In this document: in pieces, positions 26,279-35,855 of the stretch | Layout: every line of letters begins with the position of its first letter | Position numbering within the stretch: the stretch's first letter is position 1 | Assembly: GCA_000402815.1 (NCBI GenBank) | Contig: AQSA01000002.1 | Coordinates: 5,630 to 69,629, forward strand | From: Candidatus Neomarinimicrobium atlanticum | GTDB lineage: Bacteria > Fidelibacterota > Marinisomatia > Marinisomatales > Marinisomataceae | DNA: 64,000 nt | Reading direction: 5' to 3' | Program-made: the position numbers and the translations under genes | The notes under the pieces: generated by a model | Told to the model about the DNA's origin: nothing | Database searches by the model: none | The model's input: only the letters and a program-made list of their open reading frames with translations

Positions 26279-27750
26279 TTCAAAGATTTAAGTGTGGGAA
26301 AGATAATTGCGTCTCTAATCCACCTAGTGTCAATAAACAGCATGACTAATCGATCAATACCAATACCAACACCTGCAGTTGGAGGCATTCCAATTTCTAT
26401 AGCCTCTAAAAAATTTTCATCTACAGGAAAAGCTTCTTCATCTCCACTATCTTTTTTAGCTGACTGATCTTCAAATCTTTTTCTTTGATCTATTGGATCA
26501 TTTAATTCAGAAAATCCATTTGCAAATTCCATACCTGCGATAAACAATTCAAATCTTTCAGTAAAGTCTGAGTCACCATCTCTATTTACTTTAGCTAAAG
26601 GTGAAATTTCTACAGGATGATTCATAACATAGGTAGGGTTGATTAAATTTGGTTCAACTTTCCTTCTCATTATCTCATCAATCATTTTTGCAAGACTATC
26701 AGTTTTTTTAACTTTTAAATCTAACTTTTTACATACATCAAATACTGCTTTACTATCTGTTAAATCTATAGAATGTCCAGTATGTTCCTTAATTAGTTCA
26801 TCCATTGTTTTTCTAGCAAACTTTTTAGTTAAATCAATATCATTTCCATCCCATGATATTTTTTTAACACCTAAATCTTCTGCTATTTTCTTGAACATTT
26901 CTTCAACAAAATCCATCATAAAATTATAATCTGAATATGCTTGATAGAATTCAAGCATAGTAAATTCTGGATTATGGCTTCGGTCAATACCTTCATTTCT
27001 AAAATCTTTTGACATCTCATATACTTTTTCAAATCCACCTACAATCAATTGCTTTAAATACAATTCTGTAGCAATTCGTAGAAAGAACTCTTGATCTAAT
27101 GCATTATGAAATGTTTTAAATGGCTTAGCATTAGCTCCTCCATATACTGGCTGTAAAACAGGTGTTTCAACCTCTATATATCCATTCTTATTTAAAAATT
27201 CTCTTATAGAGTTAATCATTTTAAATCTTGTGATATAATTATCTTTTGTTTCAGGATTAATAATCATATCAAGATAACGTTTTCTATATCTTAATTCTTT
27301 ATCAGATACTGAATTGTATTTTTCTCCATCCTTCTCTTTAACATCGGGAATAGGTCTTAAGTTTTTACTTAATATAGTTACCTTTTCAGCTTTTACAGTA
27401 ATTGCTTCTGTTTTTGTAATAAAAACTATACCATTAATACCAATAAAATCTCCGATATCGACTAGCTTGAATAAGTTGTAATTATCCTCTCCGACATCAT
27501 CTCTAGCAATATATAGCTGAACTCTACCTTTCTCATCTTGTATGTTAGCAAAAGCAGCTTTTCCCATTTTTCTTAAAGACATTACTCTTCCAGCTACGGA
27601 TACATTTTGGTCAATACAATCCTTAGTAATTTCTAGAGTTGAATGAGTAGTATTAAATTCATAGGGATATGGATTTACACCTAACTGGCGAATTTTATCT
27701 AATTTTTCGTGTCGGTTAGCAATTATTTGTTTTAAGCTTTTATTTTCCAT
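26275..27750 (-). CDS. lysS: Lysyl-tRNA synthetase, class II
   Basis: This 491-residue enzyme has an N-terminal OB-fold anticodon domain (VSVAGRVMSLRKMGKAAFANIQD). Its class II catalytic core includes RYLDMI, EVETPVLQPVYGGANAKPF, FRNEGIDRSHNPEFTMLEFY (motif 2) and GVGIGIDRLVMLF (motif 3). It follows prfB by 12 nt, an order also seen in E. coli (prfB-lysS). It is full length. Confidence 0.97.
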   Translation of the reverse strand: MENKSLKQIIANRHEKLDKIRQLGVNPYPYEFNTTHSTLEITKDCIDQNVSVAGRVMSLRKMGKAAFANIQDEKGRVQLYIARDDVGEDNYNLFKLVDIGDFIGINGIVFITKTEAITVKAEKVTILSKNLRPIPDVKEKDGEKYNSVSDKELRYRKRYLDMIINPETKDNYITRFKMINSIREFLNKNGYIEVETPVLQPVYGGANAKPFKTFHNALDQEFFLRIATELYLKQLIVGGFEKVYEMSKDFRNEGIDRSHNPEFTMLEFYQAYSDYNFMMDFVEEMFKKIAEDLGVKKISWDGNDIDLTKKFARKTMDELIKEHTGHSIDLTDSKAVFDVCKKLDLKVKKTDSLAKMIDEIMRRKVEPNLINPTYVMNHPVEISPLAKVNRDGDSDFTERFELFIAGMEFANGFSELNDPIDQRKRFEDQSAKKDSGDEEAFPVDENFLEAIEIGMPPTAGVGIGIDRLVMLFIDTRWIRDAIIFPTLKSLK

Positions 27751-27762
27751 ATCGAAAGAAAC

Positions 27763-28858
27763 TTATTTATTTTTTTCCATTTTATCTAATAAATAACTAT
27801 ACATAAAGTCATCTATATTTCCATCCATAACTGCCTTTACATTACCTACTTCAAATTTAGTTCTATGGTCTTTAATCATGTTATATGGATGAAATACATA
27901 AGATCTTATTTGATTGCCCCAGGCAATATCCTTTTTTTCTCCCTCAAGTATTTTTTTTGACTCTTCTTGTTTTTCAATTTCTAATTGATAAAGCTTTGAC
28001 TTTAATACCTTTAGAGCTTGCTCTTTATTTTTATGTTGAGATCTTTGAGTTTGACATTGAGTAACTGTTCCTGTCGGCAAATGGGTGATTCTAATAGCAG
28101 AATCAGTTTTATTGACATGCTGCCCTCCAGCACCACTAGCTCGAAATGTATCTATCCTTAGTTCTTTTGGATTGATTTCTATTTCAACATCTTCATCAAT
28201 TGATGGATAAATAGATACGGAAGCAAAAGAGGTATGTCTACGACTATTGGAGTCAAACGGCGATATTCTTACCAATCTATGTACTCCTATTTCTGATTGT
28301 AGTAATCCATAAGCATAATCTCCTGCAATCTCAATAGTGCAATCTTTAATACCTGCTTCATCTCCTGCTTGAAAATCAATCACATTAAACTTGAATCCCT
28401 TAGACTCTGTCCACATAGAATACATTCTATATAACATTTGAGCCCAATCTTGACTTTCTGTACCACCAGCACCTGGATGGATTGAAATAATAGCATTTTT
28501 AGAGTCATTCTTTGAATTGAGTATTAATTTTAATTCAAATTCTTTAATAAGTTTCGCAAGATGTTCAATTTCTTCTGAAAACTCTTTTTCTTCAATCTGT
28601 CCATCATTTAAAAATTCAAACATTACTTTGATATCGCTAGCTTTTTCAGATAAGCTTTTTCTTAAGTTAATATCTTTTTCACACATCGAAATTTCTTTCA
28701 TAATAGACGTTGTCTTTTTGTTATTATCCCACAAAGATGGGTCTGAGATTTGATCTTTTAAATTATTTAAATGAGCATCTTTGGCTTCAAGGTCAAAGAT
28801 GCCTCCTAATTTGATCAAACTTTTCTAGAAGAGAATTATACTGGTCTTTTAAATCCAT
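27763..28858 (-). CDS. prfB: Peptide chain release factor 2, with programmed +1 frameshift
   Basis: RF2 reads UAA and UGA. The gene starts at the ATG 28856-28858 and reads MDLKDQYNSLLEKFDQIRRHL to an in-frame TGA at 28793-28795. Translation must slip +1 at CTT-TGA-C, skipping base 28795, and continue DLEAKDAHLNNL to the end. The slippery site is preceded by an internal AGGAGG (28802-28807) at the classical distance of 3 nt, the autoregulation known from E. coli prfB. The SPF stop-recognition motif (RISPFDSNS) and GGQ (GAGGQHVNKTDSA) are present, giving about 364 residues. The zero-frame ORF that begins at 28818 has an artefactual N-terminus. The ATG overlaps the end of the upstream fusion gene by 10 nt. 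Confidence 0.95.
28794..28807 (-). promoter_or_regulatory. RF2 programmed frameshift signal
   Basis: On the minus strand AGGAGG, three bases, CTT and TGAC follow in order. This is the full recoding signal: an internal Shine-Dalgarno, a slippery Leu codon and a UGA with a C after it. Low RF2 levels favour slippage and so raise RF2 synthesis. Confidence 0.93.
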
Positions 28859-30309
28859 GTACTAAGTAAAAATCCTAATGTAAGTAACATACCAGTTAAG
28901 AAGTGAATTCCAATTGTAGAAACATTAACAATTAATAATTCATATGGAAGTTGTTGAAGGTTTGCATCTTCTTTTTCCCATTGATCTAACCAGCTGCTTC
29001 CTTTTTTTGAAGCAAAATTAAAAATTAATAAAGGAAGTAAAGCTATGAGCGTAAATAAATTACTAGTATACAAAGATGCACCAAGAATAATTGTAAATGA
29101 CAACATCATTAAATTTTTCCATACTTTGAATGGAGCTCTATAATTTGCTTTGTTTCCAGGGCCAGCCAGCCTAACAACCCAACTATTCTTATTAGCTGCT
29201 TTGTCGGCATTGTAGTCTTGAAAACAATTAATGAATAATACTAATGCTATAAAAATACCAACAGGTACTGAAAAAAGTAGAGTAGTTATAGGATCTACAG
29301 ACTGATTCTGCATGTATGCTGCGCCATAAACCATTAGGGGACCAAATCCGATAAACACTGCTAAATCGCCAAGACCATTGTAAGCAAGTTTTAAAAAACC
29401 TGTATACATAATACCTAGAAATACCCCTATTAATCCCAAATACATCAATATGGACATAGCTAGATAGTCTCCAAAAAGAAGATTATTAAGTTCTAAACCA
29501 ATTCCAATTGTAGCGCTAAAAAATAGCACAGATACAAATAACATATTTGCTGGAGTCATCAGTCCAGATTGAATTGTTCTTGATCCCCCATTAAAAGGAC
29601 TAGCTAATTTATTTAGTTCATCGTTTCTAGATTTATGATCAAAATAGTCATTAATAGTATTTGTACCACATTGGGCAAATATTGCTCCTAATAATACAAG
29701 CCAAAAAATTGACCAATCAAATGTACCAAATTGTTTGTAAGCAATAGCCGATCCTAATAAAATTGGAGCAATTGTTGCTGTCAAGAATGGTGCCCTAACA
29801 ACAGTCATCCAATATTTAATGGTTCTGCTGACATTACCCAACAACTCCGATATTACACTCGGCTTATTATCGGGAATTTCTATCCATTCAAACTGAGTTT
29901 CAGCGAAGAAATCAACATATTTTATTACTGTTGGTTCTATTTTATAGTATCCAACTACATCATTAGCAATTAAGAAGTCATCGTGCATATATTCAGAAAA
30001 AGCTTTAGTAACCTTCAATATTGCTTCTCTGGCCTTATCTTTTTCTTCAGTATCGGTTATCTTTTTAGCAAATCCATCAATTTGTAATTCCTTAATTCCA
30101 TCTTCGCCGTCTGGCCTAATAACGCATTGGACTTTTGGATTAAAAGCAATCTGAACAGCCTTTCTAGTTGGATTAAATGTAAAAAAATATATATCTAAGC
30201 CATCATTTGAAAAATACACATTTGCAGCGGAAGAATTTCCTGCAACACTAGTAGAAAGAGTCATAAAATCTGATCTTTCCATTAAATCCATAATTTTTTC
30301 TTTTAACAT
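28849..30309 (-). CDS. FMN-binding split-barrel domain fused to a UbiA/MenA-like prenyltransferase
   Basis: A 486-residue fusion. Residues 1-140 resemble pyridoxamine-5'-phosphate-oxidase-like split barrels (MTLSTSVAGNSSAANVYF..., NPTRKAVQIAFNPKVQCVIR). From about 160 the protein is a UbiA-type prenyltransferase with eight or nine membrane spans. It carries both Asp-rich motifs, NTINDYFDHKSRND near 216 and NCFQDYNADKAANKNSW near 361, which bind the prenyl diphosphate through magnesium. The pattern is closest to MenA, which makes demethylmenaquinone. Menaquinone would suit the Nqr complex. The role of the fused flavin-type domain is unknown. Confidence 0.85.
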   Translation of the reverse strand: MLKEKIMDLMERSDFMTLSTSVAGNSSAANVYFSNDGLDIYFFTFNPTRKAVQIAFNPKVQCVIRPDGEDGIKELQIDGFAKKITDTEEKDKAREAILKVTKAFSEYMHDDFLIANDVVGYYKIEPTVIKYVDFFAETQFEWIEIPDNKPSVISELLGNVSRTIKYWMTVVRAPFLTATIAPILLGSAIAYKQFGTFDWSIFWLVLLGAIFAQCGTNTINDYFDHKSRNDELNKLASPFNGGSRTIQSGLMTPANMLFVSVLFFSATIGIGLELNNLLFGDYLAMSILMYLGLIGVFLGIMYTGFLKLAYNGLGDLAVFIGFGPLMVYGAAYMQNQSVDPITTLLFSVPVGIFIALVLFINCFQDYNADKAANKNSWVVRLAGPGNKANYRAPFKVWKNLMMLSFTIILGASLYTSNLFTLIALLPLLIFNFASKKGSSWLDQWEKEDANLQQLPYELLIVNVSTIGIHFLTGMLLTLGFLLSTWI

Positions 30310-30310
30310 A

Positions 30311-31087
30311 TTATTTATCCCCTATATCACTCATTTTTTCTTTTAAAATATTACCCAATTCTTCTAAAGTCAGTGCAGAACTTATAAAATATCCATTTTC
30401 TGCGATAGATATTTTTCCCGTTTCTTCAGATAATACCAAAGCGAGAGCATCACTCTCTTCTGAAATTCCTAATGCAGCTCTATGACGAGTTCCCATTTCA
30501 GGATTTAAAGTTTTACTTTCTGTTAATGGCAATATACATGCAGCTGCTTCTATAATATTACTATGAATAATAACAGCTCCATCATGTAATGGAGAAGAAG
30601 GATTAAAAATCGATACTAATAATTCAGGACTGAATATCGCCCCCATCCTTACTCCGTCAGCACTAATAGTCTTTAATGAATTTTCTCTTTCAAAAATAAT
30701 AATGGCACCCCATTTATTCTTTTTAATCTCATTGATACATGCAATAATTTCATCCTGAATAGAAAGTTTTTCAATCTGAAATAGCTTTCTTAGTATTCTA
30801 TTCTGTCCAACAGATGTCAATAGTCTTCTTATTTCTGGTTGAAATAAAATGACAAATACAACAACCCAAACTGTTTGAAATAAATTTAACAGCCATGAAG
30901 TGGCTCTGAAACCAAGAATATTTACGACAAATCCTGCAAAAAAGAGAATTAACAAACCAATTAGCATCTGTCCCCCTCTAGTTCCTCTAAAATAGGAATA
31001 TGCGTAAGAAAAGATGAATGAAATGAGAACCAGATCAAATAAGTCGGTAAGTGTAAATTTTATAAAGCTGATTTCAAATAGATTCAT
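30311..31087 (-). CDS. cdaA: Diadenylate cyclase (CdaA type)
   Basis: A 258-residue enzyme that makes cyclic di-AMP from two ATP. Two or three N-terminal membrane spans precede a DAC domain with the paired motifs LHDGAVII (DGA) and GTRHRAALG (RHR). The usual partner CdaR (YbbR) is not next to it. It lies between folP and the prenyltransferase fusion. Cyclic di-AMP often controls potassium and osmolyte balance, which fits a marine setting but is inference. Confidence 0.94.
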   Translation of the reverse strand: MNLFEISFIKFTLTDLFDLVLISFIFSYAYSYFRGTRGGQMLIGLLILFFAGFVVNILGFRATSWLLNLFQTVWVVVFVILFQPEIRRLLTSVGQNRILRKLFQIEKLSIQDEIIACINEIKKNKWGAIIIFERENSLKTISADGVRMGAIFSPELLVSIFNPSSPLHDGAVIIHSNIIEAAACILPLTESKTLNPEMGTRHRAALGISEESDALALVLSEETGKISIAENGYFISSALTLEELGNILKEKMSDIGDK

Positions 31088-31098
31088 ATAAGTATAAT

Positions 31099-31950
31099 TT
31101 AAGTATTTAAAGTGTTTGAATTAAAAATTTTATTTGCAATAGTTAATGCTCTTTTTGTTTCTACTATATCATGCACTCGAAAAATCTTACATCCTCTTTC
31201 TAAGGCTATAACATTTGATACTATTGTTCCTTCAATTCTATTATTTTCATCCACATCTAAAGTCTTACCAATAAAAGATTTTCTTGATGCTCCAACTAAT
31301 ATTGGATAACCAAGCTGAGCAAACTGATCAATATTATTAATAATAGAAAAATTATTATTTATTGTTTTACCAAATCCAATTCCTGGATCCAAAATAATGT
31401 TATACTCTTTTACTCCGTTTTTTATAGCAAATTTTGCTCTATCTAACAAATGAGTAGTAATATCTGATATGACATCATTATAGGAAGGGTTTTCTTGCAT
31501 TGTCTTGGGATTACCCGCTATATGCATCAAAACAACAGGGCAGTCATACTTTTTAATCGTATCGATCATTTTATCATCAAATAGTAATCCACTGATATCA
31601 TTTACAAGATTTGCCCCAGCATTACACGCACTATCAGCAACTGATGATTTTGTAGTGTCTATAGAAATAACAGTATCTGTTTTTTCTCTCAATTTCTTGA
31701 TGACAGAAATCACTCTAGATAACTCTTCCTTTTCGGATACTGATTCAGAGAATGGTCTTGTAGATTCTCCACCTATATCAATAATATCTGCACCGTCAGC
31801 AATCATATCCATAGCATGGCTTACTGCATTAGTAGAATCTAGAAATTTTCCGCCGTCACTAAAAGAGTCTGGAGTAACATTTAATACTCCCATAATGAGT
31901 GGTTGTTGATTTCCTGAAAGCAACCAATCATTTAATTCAGAAATATTCAC
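31099..31950 (-). CDS. folP: Dihydropteroate synthase
   Basis: A 283-residue TIM-barrel enzyme joining p-aminobenzoate to pterin diphosphate in folate synthesis. MGVLNVTPDSFSDGG, DIGGESTRP, SIDTTKSSVA, LDPGIGFGKT and LVGASRKSFIG are the family signatures. It lies 3 nt downstream of ftsH, the same order as in many bacteria. Confidence 0.97.
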   Translation of the reverse strand: MNISELNDWLLSGNQQPLIMGVLNVTPDSFSDGGKFLDSTNAVSHAMDMIADGADIIDIGGESTRPFSESVSEKEELSRVISVIKKLREKTDTVISIDTTKSSVADSACNAGANLVNDISGLLFDDKMIDTIKKYDCPVVLMHIAGNPKTMQENPSYNDVISDITTHLLDRAKFAIKNGVKEYNIILDPGIGFGKTINNNFSIINNIDQFAQLGYPILVGASRKSFIGKTLDVDENNRIEGTIVSNVIALERGCKIFRVHDIVETKRALTIANKIFNSNTLNT

Positions 31951-31953
31951 TTC

Positions 31954-33864
31954 TTATTTATTGATTTTTTTTGAGAGTTTTTTACCAGCGACTAACAATT
32001 TAATATCTGCTTCATCGATTGTTTCATGTTCTAATAACTGATCTGCCATTAAATGCAATAAGTCTATATGATCTGTTAAAATCTTATGTGAAGTTTTTTG
32101 TGCATCTTTAATAATAGTAACCACCTCATGGTCAATTTGCTGAGCAGTCTGTTCACTGTAGTCTCTATGAGATTGAATTTCTCTTCCTAGGAAGATTTCT
32201 TCATTCTTTTTACCAAACGACATTGGGCCCATAGCCTCACTCATACCCCACTCACACACCATTTTTCTTGCAATACTAGTTGCTCTTTCGATATCGTTTG
32301 AAGCGCCAGTGGTAATTTCATTAAATATAATTTCCTCAGCAGATCTTCCACCCATCATTACAGCCAATCTGCTCAAAATATATGTCTTTGAATATCCATG
32401 CTTTTCATCTATCGGCAATTGCATCGTGACTCCAAGAGCTCTTCCTCTAGGAATAATAGTAACTTTATGAACAGGATCTGCTTCAGGAGAAAAAATAGCT
32501 ACAACAGCATGTCCAGCTTCGTGATAAGCTGTGACTTTCTTTTCTTCATCAGACAAAACCATACTTTTTCTTTGAACGCCCATTAAAACTTTATCTTTTG
32601 CTTCTTCAAAATCATTATTATCTACAGTTGCTTTTCTTTTTCTAGATGCTAAAAGCGCCGCTTCATTAACTAGATTTGCTAGATCAGCACCAACCATACC
32701 TGGAGTACCTTTTGCAATATCACGGAGCTTAACAGATTTTTTATTAATCTTTATTTTTTTCGTATGTATTTTTAAAATATCATACCTGCCTTGTAAGTCA
32801 GGTACATCAACAACTACTTGACGATCGAATCGACCTGGTCTTAATAATGCAGAGTCTAATACATCAGGTCTGTTAGTTGCAGCCATAACAATAACGCTGC
32901 TACTATTTTCAAAACCATCTAACTCAACTAGTAATTGATTCAAGGTTTGTTCTCTTTCATCATGACCTCCACCAACTCCTGCTCCTCTTTGTCTACCTAC
33001 GGCATCTAATTCATCTATAAAAATAATTGCAGGAGAATTTTTATTAGCTTGCTCGAATAAGTCACGCACCCTTGAAGCACCAACACCTACAAACATTTCA
33101 ACAAAATCAGCTCCACTTATACTGAAAAATGGAACACTAGATTCACCTGCTACAGCTCTAGCTAATAAAGTTTTTCCAGTACCAGGAGGGCCAACCAAAA
33201 GTACACCCCGAGGTATTTTTCCGCCTAATTTTTCAAATTTCTTTGGACTTTTTAGGTAAGCAATAACTTCCTCTAGTTCTTCTTTTGCTTCTATACATCC
33301 AGCAACATCACCAAATTTTACTTTCTTTTGCTTTGAAGAAAACATTTTTGCTTTACTTTTCCCAAAACTAAAGACATTATTCATTCCATTATTTGATCCC
33401 TGCATTCTTCTTATCATAAAAATCCAAAAACCGATCAATAATAACCAAGGAGCAAAACCAAGCAACCAACTGGTCCAATCAATCTTCTCTCCTTCGAAAT
33501 TGTATTCAATCTTCTTTTCGTCCCAAATTTTAATTTGTTCAGTATAATCTGCTGGAAGATAAACAACAAAAAGTGTTCTCTCTGTGAACTCTGCTCCATT
33601 TTTATTTATTAATGTTGCGGGCGTAGAAAGCTCTCCATGAAAAGAATTATCGTTCTCGATTGAAGCTTCTTTTATTTGACCCTCCGAAAGCAGTCTTTTA
33701 TAAGTATTGTAGGATATTTCTACTTCATTTGCTGATTCATTTGGTAATAATGACAGAGATAGCATAACGAAGAATAAAACTGCAAGCCATACAAAAGAGC
33801 TTGAGTTTTTAACTTTAGATTTTCGCTTTAATTGTTTTTTTGGTTTTTTTGTTGGTTTTTTCAT
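31954..33864 (-). CDS. ftsH: ATP-dependent zinc metalloprotease FtsH
   Basis: A 636-residue membrane AAA+ protease. A very basic N-terminus (about 20 residues rich in Lys) precedes the first span ([17 protein letters not shown]), and a periplasmic domain leads to the second span ([18 protein letters not shown]). Walker A is [17 protein letters not shown], and the pore and second-region-of-homology motifs follow. The zinc site is HEAGHAV. It degrades misfolded and regulatory membrane proteins. It is flanked by tilS and folP. Confidence 0.97.
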   Translation of the reverse strand: MKKPTKKPKKQLKRKSKVKNSSSFVWLAVLFFVMLSLSLLPNESANEVEISYNTYKRLLSEGQIKEASIENDNSFHGELSTPATLINKNGAEFTERTLFVVYLPADYTEQIKIWDEKKIEYNFEGEKIDWTSWLLGFAPWLLLIGFWIFMIRRMQGSNNGMNNVFSFGKSKAKMFSSKQKKVKFGDVAGCIEAKEELEEVIAYLKSPKKFEKLGGKIPRGVLLVGPPGTGKTLLARAVAGESSVPFFSISGADFVEMFVGVGASRVRDLFEQANKNSPAIIFIDELDAVGRQRGAGVGGGHDEREQTLNQLLVELDGFENSSSVIVMAATNRPDVLDSALLRPGRFDRQVVVDVPDLQGRYDILKIHTKKIKINKKSVKLRDIAKGTPGMVGADLANLVNEAALLASRKRKATVDNNDFEEAKDKVLMGVQRKSMVLSDEEKKVTAYHEAGHAVVAIFSPEADPVHKVTIIPRGRALGVTMQLPIDEKHGYSKTYILSRLAVMMGGRSAEEIIFNEITTGASNDIERATSIARKMVCEWGMSEAMGPMSFGKKNEEIFLGREIQSHRDYSEQTAQQIDHEVVTIIKDAQKTSHKILTDHIDLLHLMADQLLEHETIDEADIKLLVAGKKLSKKINK

Positions 33865-33901
33865 TTGGAAGTGAATTTAGTAAAAATGGTTATTAAAAAA
33901 A

Positions 33902-35233
33902 CTATTTCCTTAAGAAATTTAGTTTTGCAATCAATTTACTTTTCTTAGTCAGCTTATAATTATTACTAATCTGCTTTCCTGCCAACCATACAATATCTTT
34001 TTCATTGCAAACTACAAGCGTCTTATCTTTATCAATAGAAGATACTTTTTGGTCTGTCAAATATTGATTAACCTTCTTTGTACCCGATAAGCCTAATGGG
34101 CTAAAAGTATCATCATTATCTAAATTCCGAATAATCAACTTATTATTGAAATGTTCTGCATCTACATACTCAAAGCTAGGATCTTTTAAAAATATTTTTG
34201 GTCTTTTGTCGTAGTTCCAATGAAATAAAAAATCATTATTTTCAATTATCTCACCTGGTTTTACCTCACGATATACTGGAATAATATCTAAATTTTCTGT
34301 TAATAAAATACAATCTCTGTCAATTAAGATTTTAGTTTTATTGATTATCTTTTCACTACCAACAACTTCCTTGTTTAGAAACGCGCTTAATTCTGCTAAT
34401 AAATTTTTAGAAAAATAAAATTCAGAATCTTTCGATAAGATTCTTTTTATGACATTTATTTTTAGCAAAAATGGTAAAGTCAAAAATCTTCCTTTATTAA
34501 TATAATAAATATTTTGAGAAAATCTCATATCATCAGATTTGATAAACTTATCAGTAGTAAAACTCAATAATTCTTCCATATCTTTAGTTTTTTTCTGAAA
34601 ATCTTCGAAAGGTTTATGAAGATTTGGCTTAATATGTTCTAACACTGGAATAACCTTTCTTCTAAGAAAATTACGAGTTAATGTGATATCTTCATTTGTT
34701 GGATCTGAAATGAAAGCTACTTTATTTTTTTTAGCATATTGTATAATTTCATTTTTTTTAATATTAAGCATTGGTCTAAAAATATTATTATTTAATGAGC
34801 GAATACCTATCATAGAGCTAAAACTTGAAGCATTTAAAATTTTCATTAAAATAGTTTCAATCTGATCATCGCTATGATGAGCTGTAACAATGTAATCAGC
34901 ATTAACTTCCTTACAAATTTTTGCAAGTTCAGAGTATCGTTTATCTCGAAATTGCGCCTCTATATTACTTTTTATTTTAGATGAATCAATAGAGGACTCA
35001 ATATAAGATATATTGTTATTTGAACAATAATTTGATACTAGCTTACCCATTTTTTTACTCTTAGAATGACTATTATGATTTATATAGCAAGCTGTAACAC
35101 TTGCTAAGCTAGGATTATTATAGAAAAAGTCTAACATTACCATAGAATCTATACCACCAGAAACTGCTAAAAGAAAATGTTGTTTTTTTTGAGTATCTAA
35201 ACTTTTTAAATTTTCAATAATTCTATTTTTCAT
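33902..35233 (-). CDS. tilS: tRNA(Ile)-lysidine synthase
   Basis: A 443-residue enzyme that converts C34 of the AUA-reading isoleucine tRNA to lysidine. The PP-loop is LLAVSGGIDSMVMLDFF, followed by VTAHHSDDQIETILMKI, IRSLNNNIFRPML and DPTNEDITLTRNFLRR. A C-terminal substrate-recognition domain completes the protein. The start overlaps the hydrolase gene upstream by 11 nt. Confidence 0.95.
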   Translation of the reverse strand: MKNRIIENLKSLDTQKKQHFLLAVSGGIDSMVMLDFFYNNPSLASVTACYINHNSHSKSKKMGKLVSNYCSNNNISYIESSIDSSKIKSNIEAQFRDKRYSELAKICKEVNADYIVTAHHSDDQIETILMKILNASSFSSMIGIRSLNNNIFRPMLNIKKNEIIQYAKKNKVAFISDPTNEDITLTRNFLRRKVIPVLEHIKPNLHKPFEDFQKKTKDMEELLSFTTDKFIKSDDMRFSQNIYYINKGRFLTLPFLLKINVIKRILSKDSEFYFSKNLLAELSAFLNKEVVGSEKIINKTKILIDRDCILLTENLDIIPVYREVKPGEIIENNDFLFHWNYDKRPKIFLKDPSFEYVDAEHFNNKLIIRNLDNDDTFSPLGLSGTKKVNQYLTDQKVSSIDKDKTLVVCNEKDIVWLAGKQISNNYKLTKKSKLIAKLNFLRK

Positions 35234-35855
35234 ATTTCATTAAGTATGGATTAGTCTTCAACTCTTCATATAGAGTTGTTTCTTCTCCATGTCCAGTTAA
35301 TAAGGTTTGATCACTTGTAAAAGAATTTACAAAGAATTTCAGTGATGTTGCCATATCTCTTGGACTACTCAAAGGAAGATCTGTTCTTCCAATAGATCCT
35401 TTAAATATTAGATCTCCACAAAATACTAAGTTATCTATAATAAAACTTATGCATCCAGGAGAATGTCCTGGATTAAAAATAATTGAAAAAGAAAAATCTC
35501 CTACTACCAATTGTTTATCGTCACAATTAATCCAATGAGAAACAGTAGGTTTTCTTGCTTCTACGCCCCAATACCCTGCTGCTCTATGAAAATTCTCTAC
35601 CACAAGCTCATCCTTATCGCAAACATAGAGTGGAAGCCTATATTTATCGATTAAATCTGCAGCACCTGCAAGATGATCAAAGTGCGCGTGAGTTGCTAAA
35701 ATAGCTAAAGGAGATAAATTTTTTGATTGAATGAATTCATCAATTAGGTCAAAACCAAAACCTGGGTCTATGATTATACAATCATTGTTTTTATTATATA
35801 CAATGTATGTATTCTCTTCGAGAAGATTAGTAACAATTCTCTGATATTGCACCAT
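35223..35855 (-). CDS. Metallo-beta-lactamase-fold hydrolase (glyoxalase II-like)
   Basis: A 210-residue binuclear metal hydrolase. Motifs in order are IIDPGFGFDLI, THAHFDHLAGA (THxHxDH), FNPGHSPGCISFII (third ligand) and LTGHGEETTLYEE. The pattern fits the YcbL/glyoxalase II-like group, which acts on thioesters or related substrates; the true substrate is not known. It is coupled to the GAPDH-like gene by a one-base overlap. Confidence 0.88.
   Translation of the reverse strand: MVQYQRIVTNLLEENTYIVYNKNNDCIIIDPGFGFDLIDEFIQSKNLSPLAILATHAHFDHLAGAADLIDKYRLPLYVCDKDELVVENFHRAAGYWGVEARKPTVSHWINCDDKQLVVGDFSFSIIFNPGHSPGCISFIIDNLVFCGDLIFKGSIGRTDLPLSSPRDMATSLKFFVNSFTSDQTLLTGHGEETTLYEELKTNPYLMKYEK

Noticed and set aside
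28818..28858. prfB starting at the TTG at 28818
   Set aside because: That frame gives an N-terminus unlike RF2. The ATG at 28858 with the CTT-TGA-C slip explains the gene.
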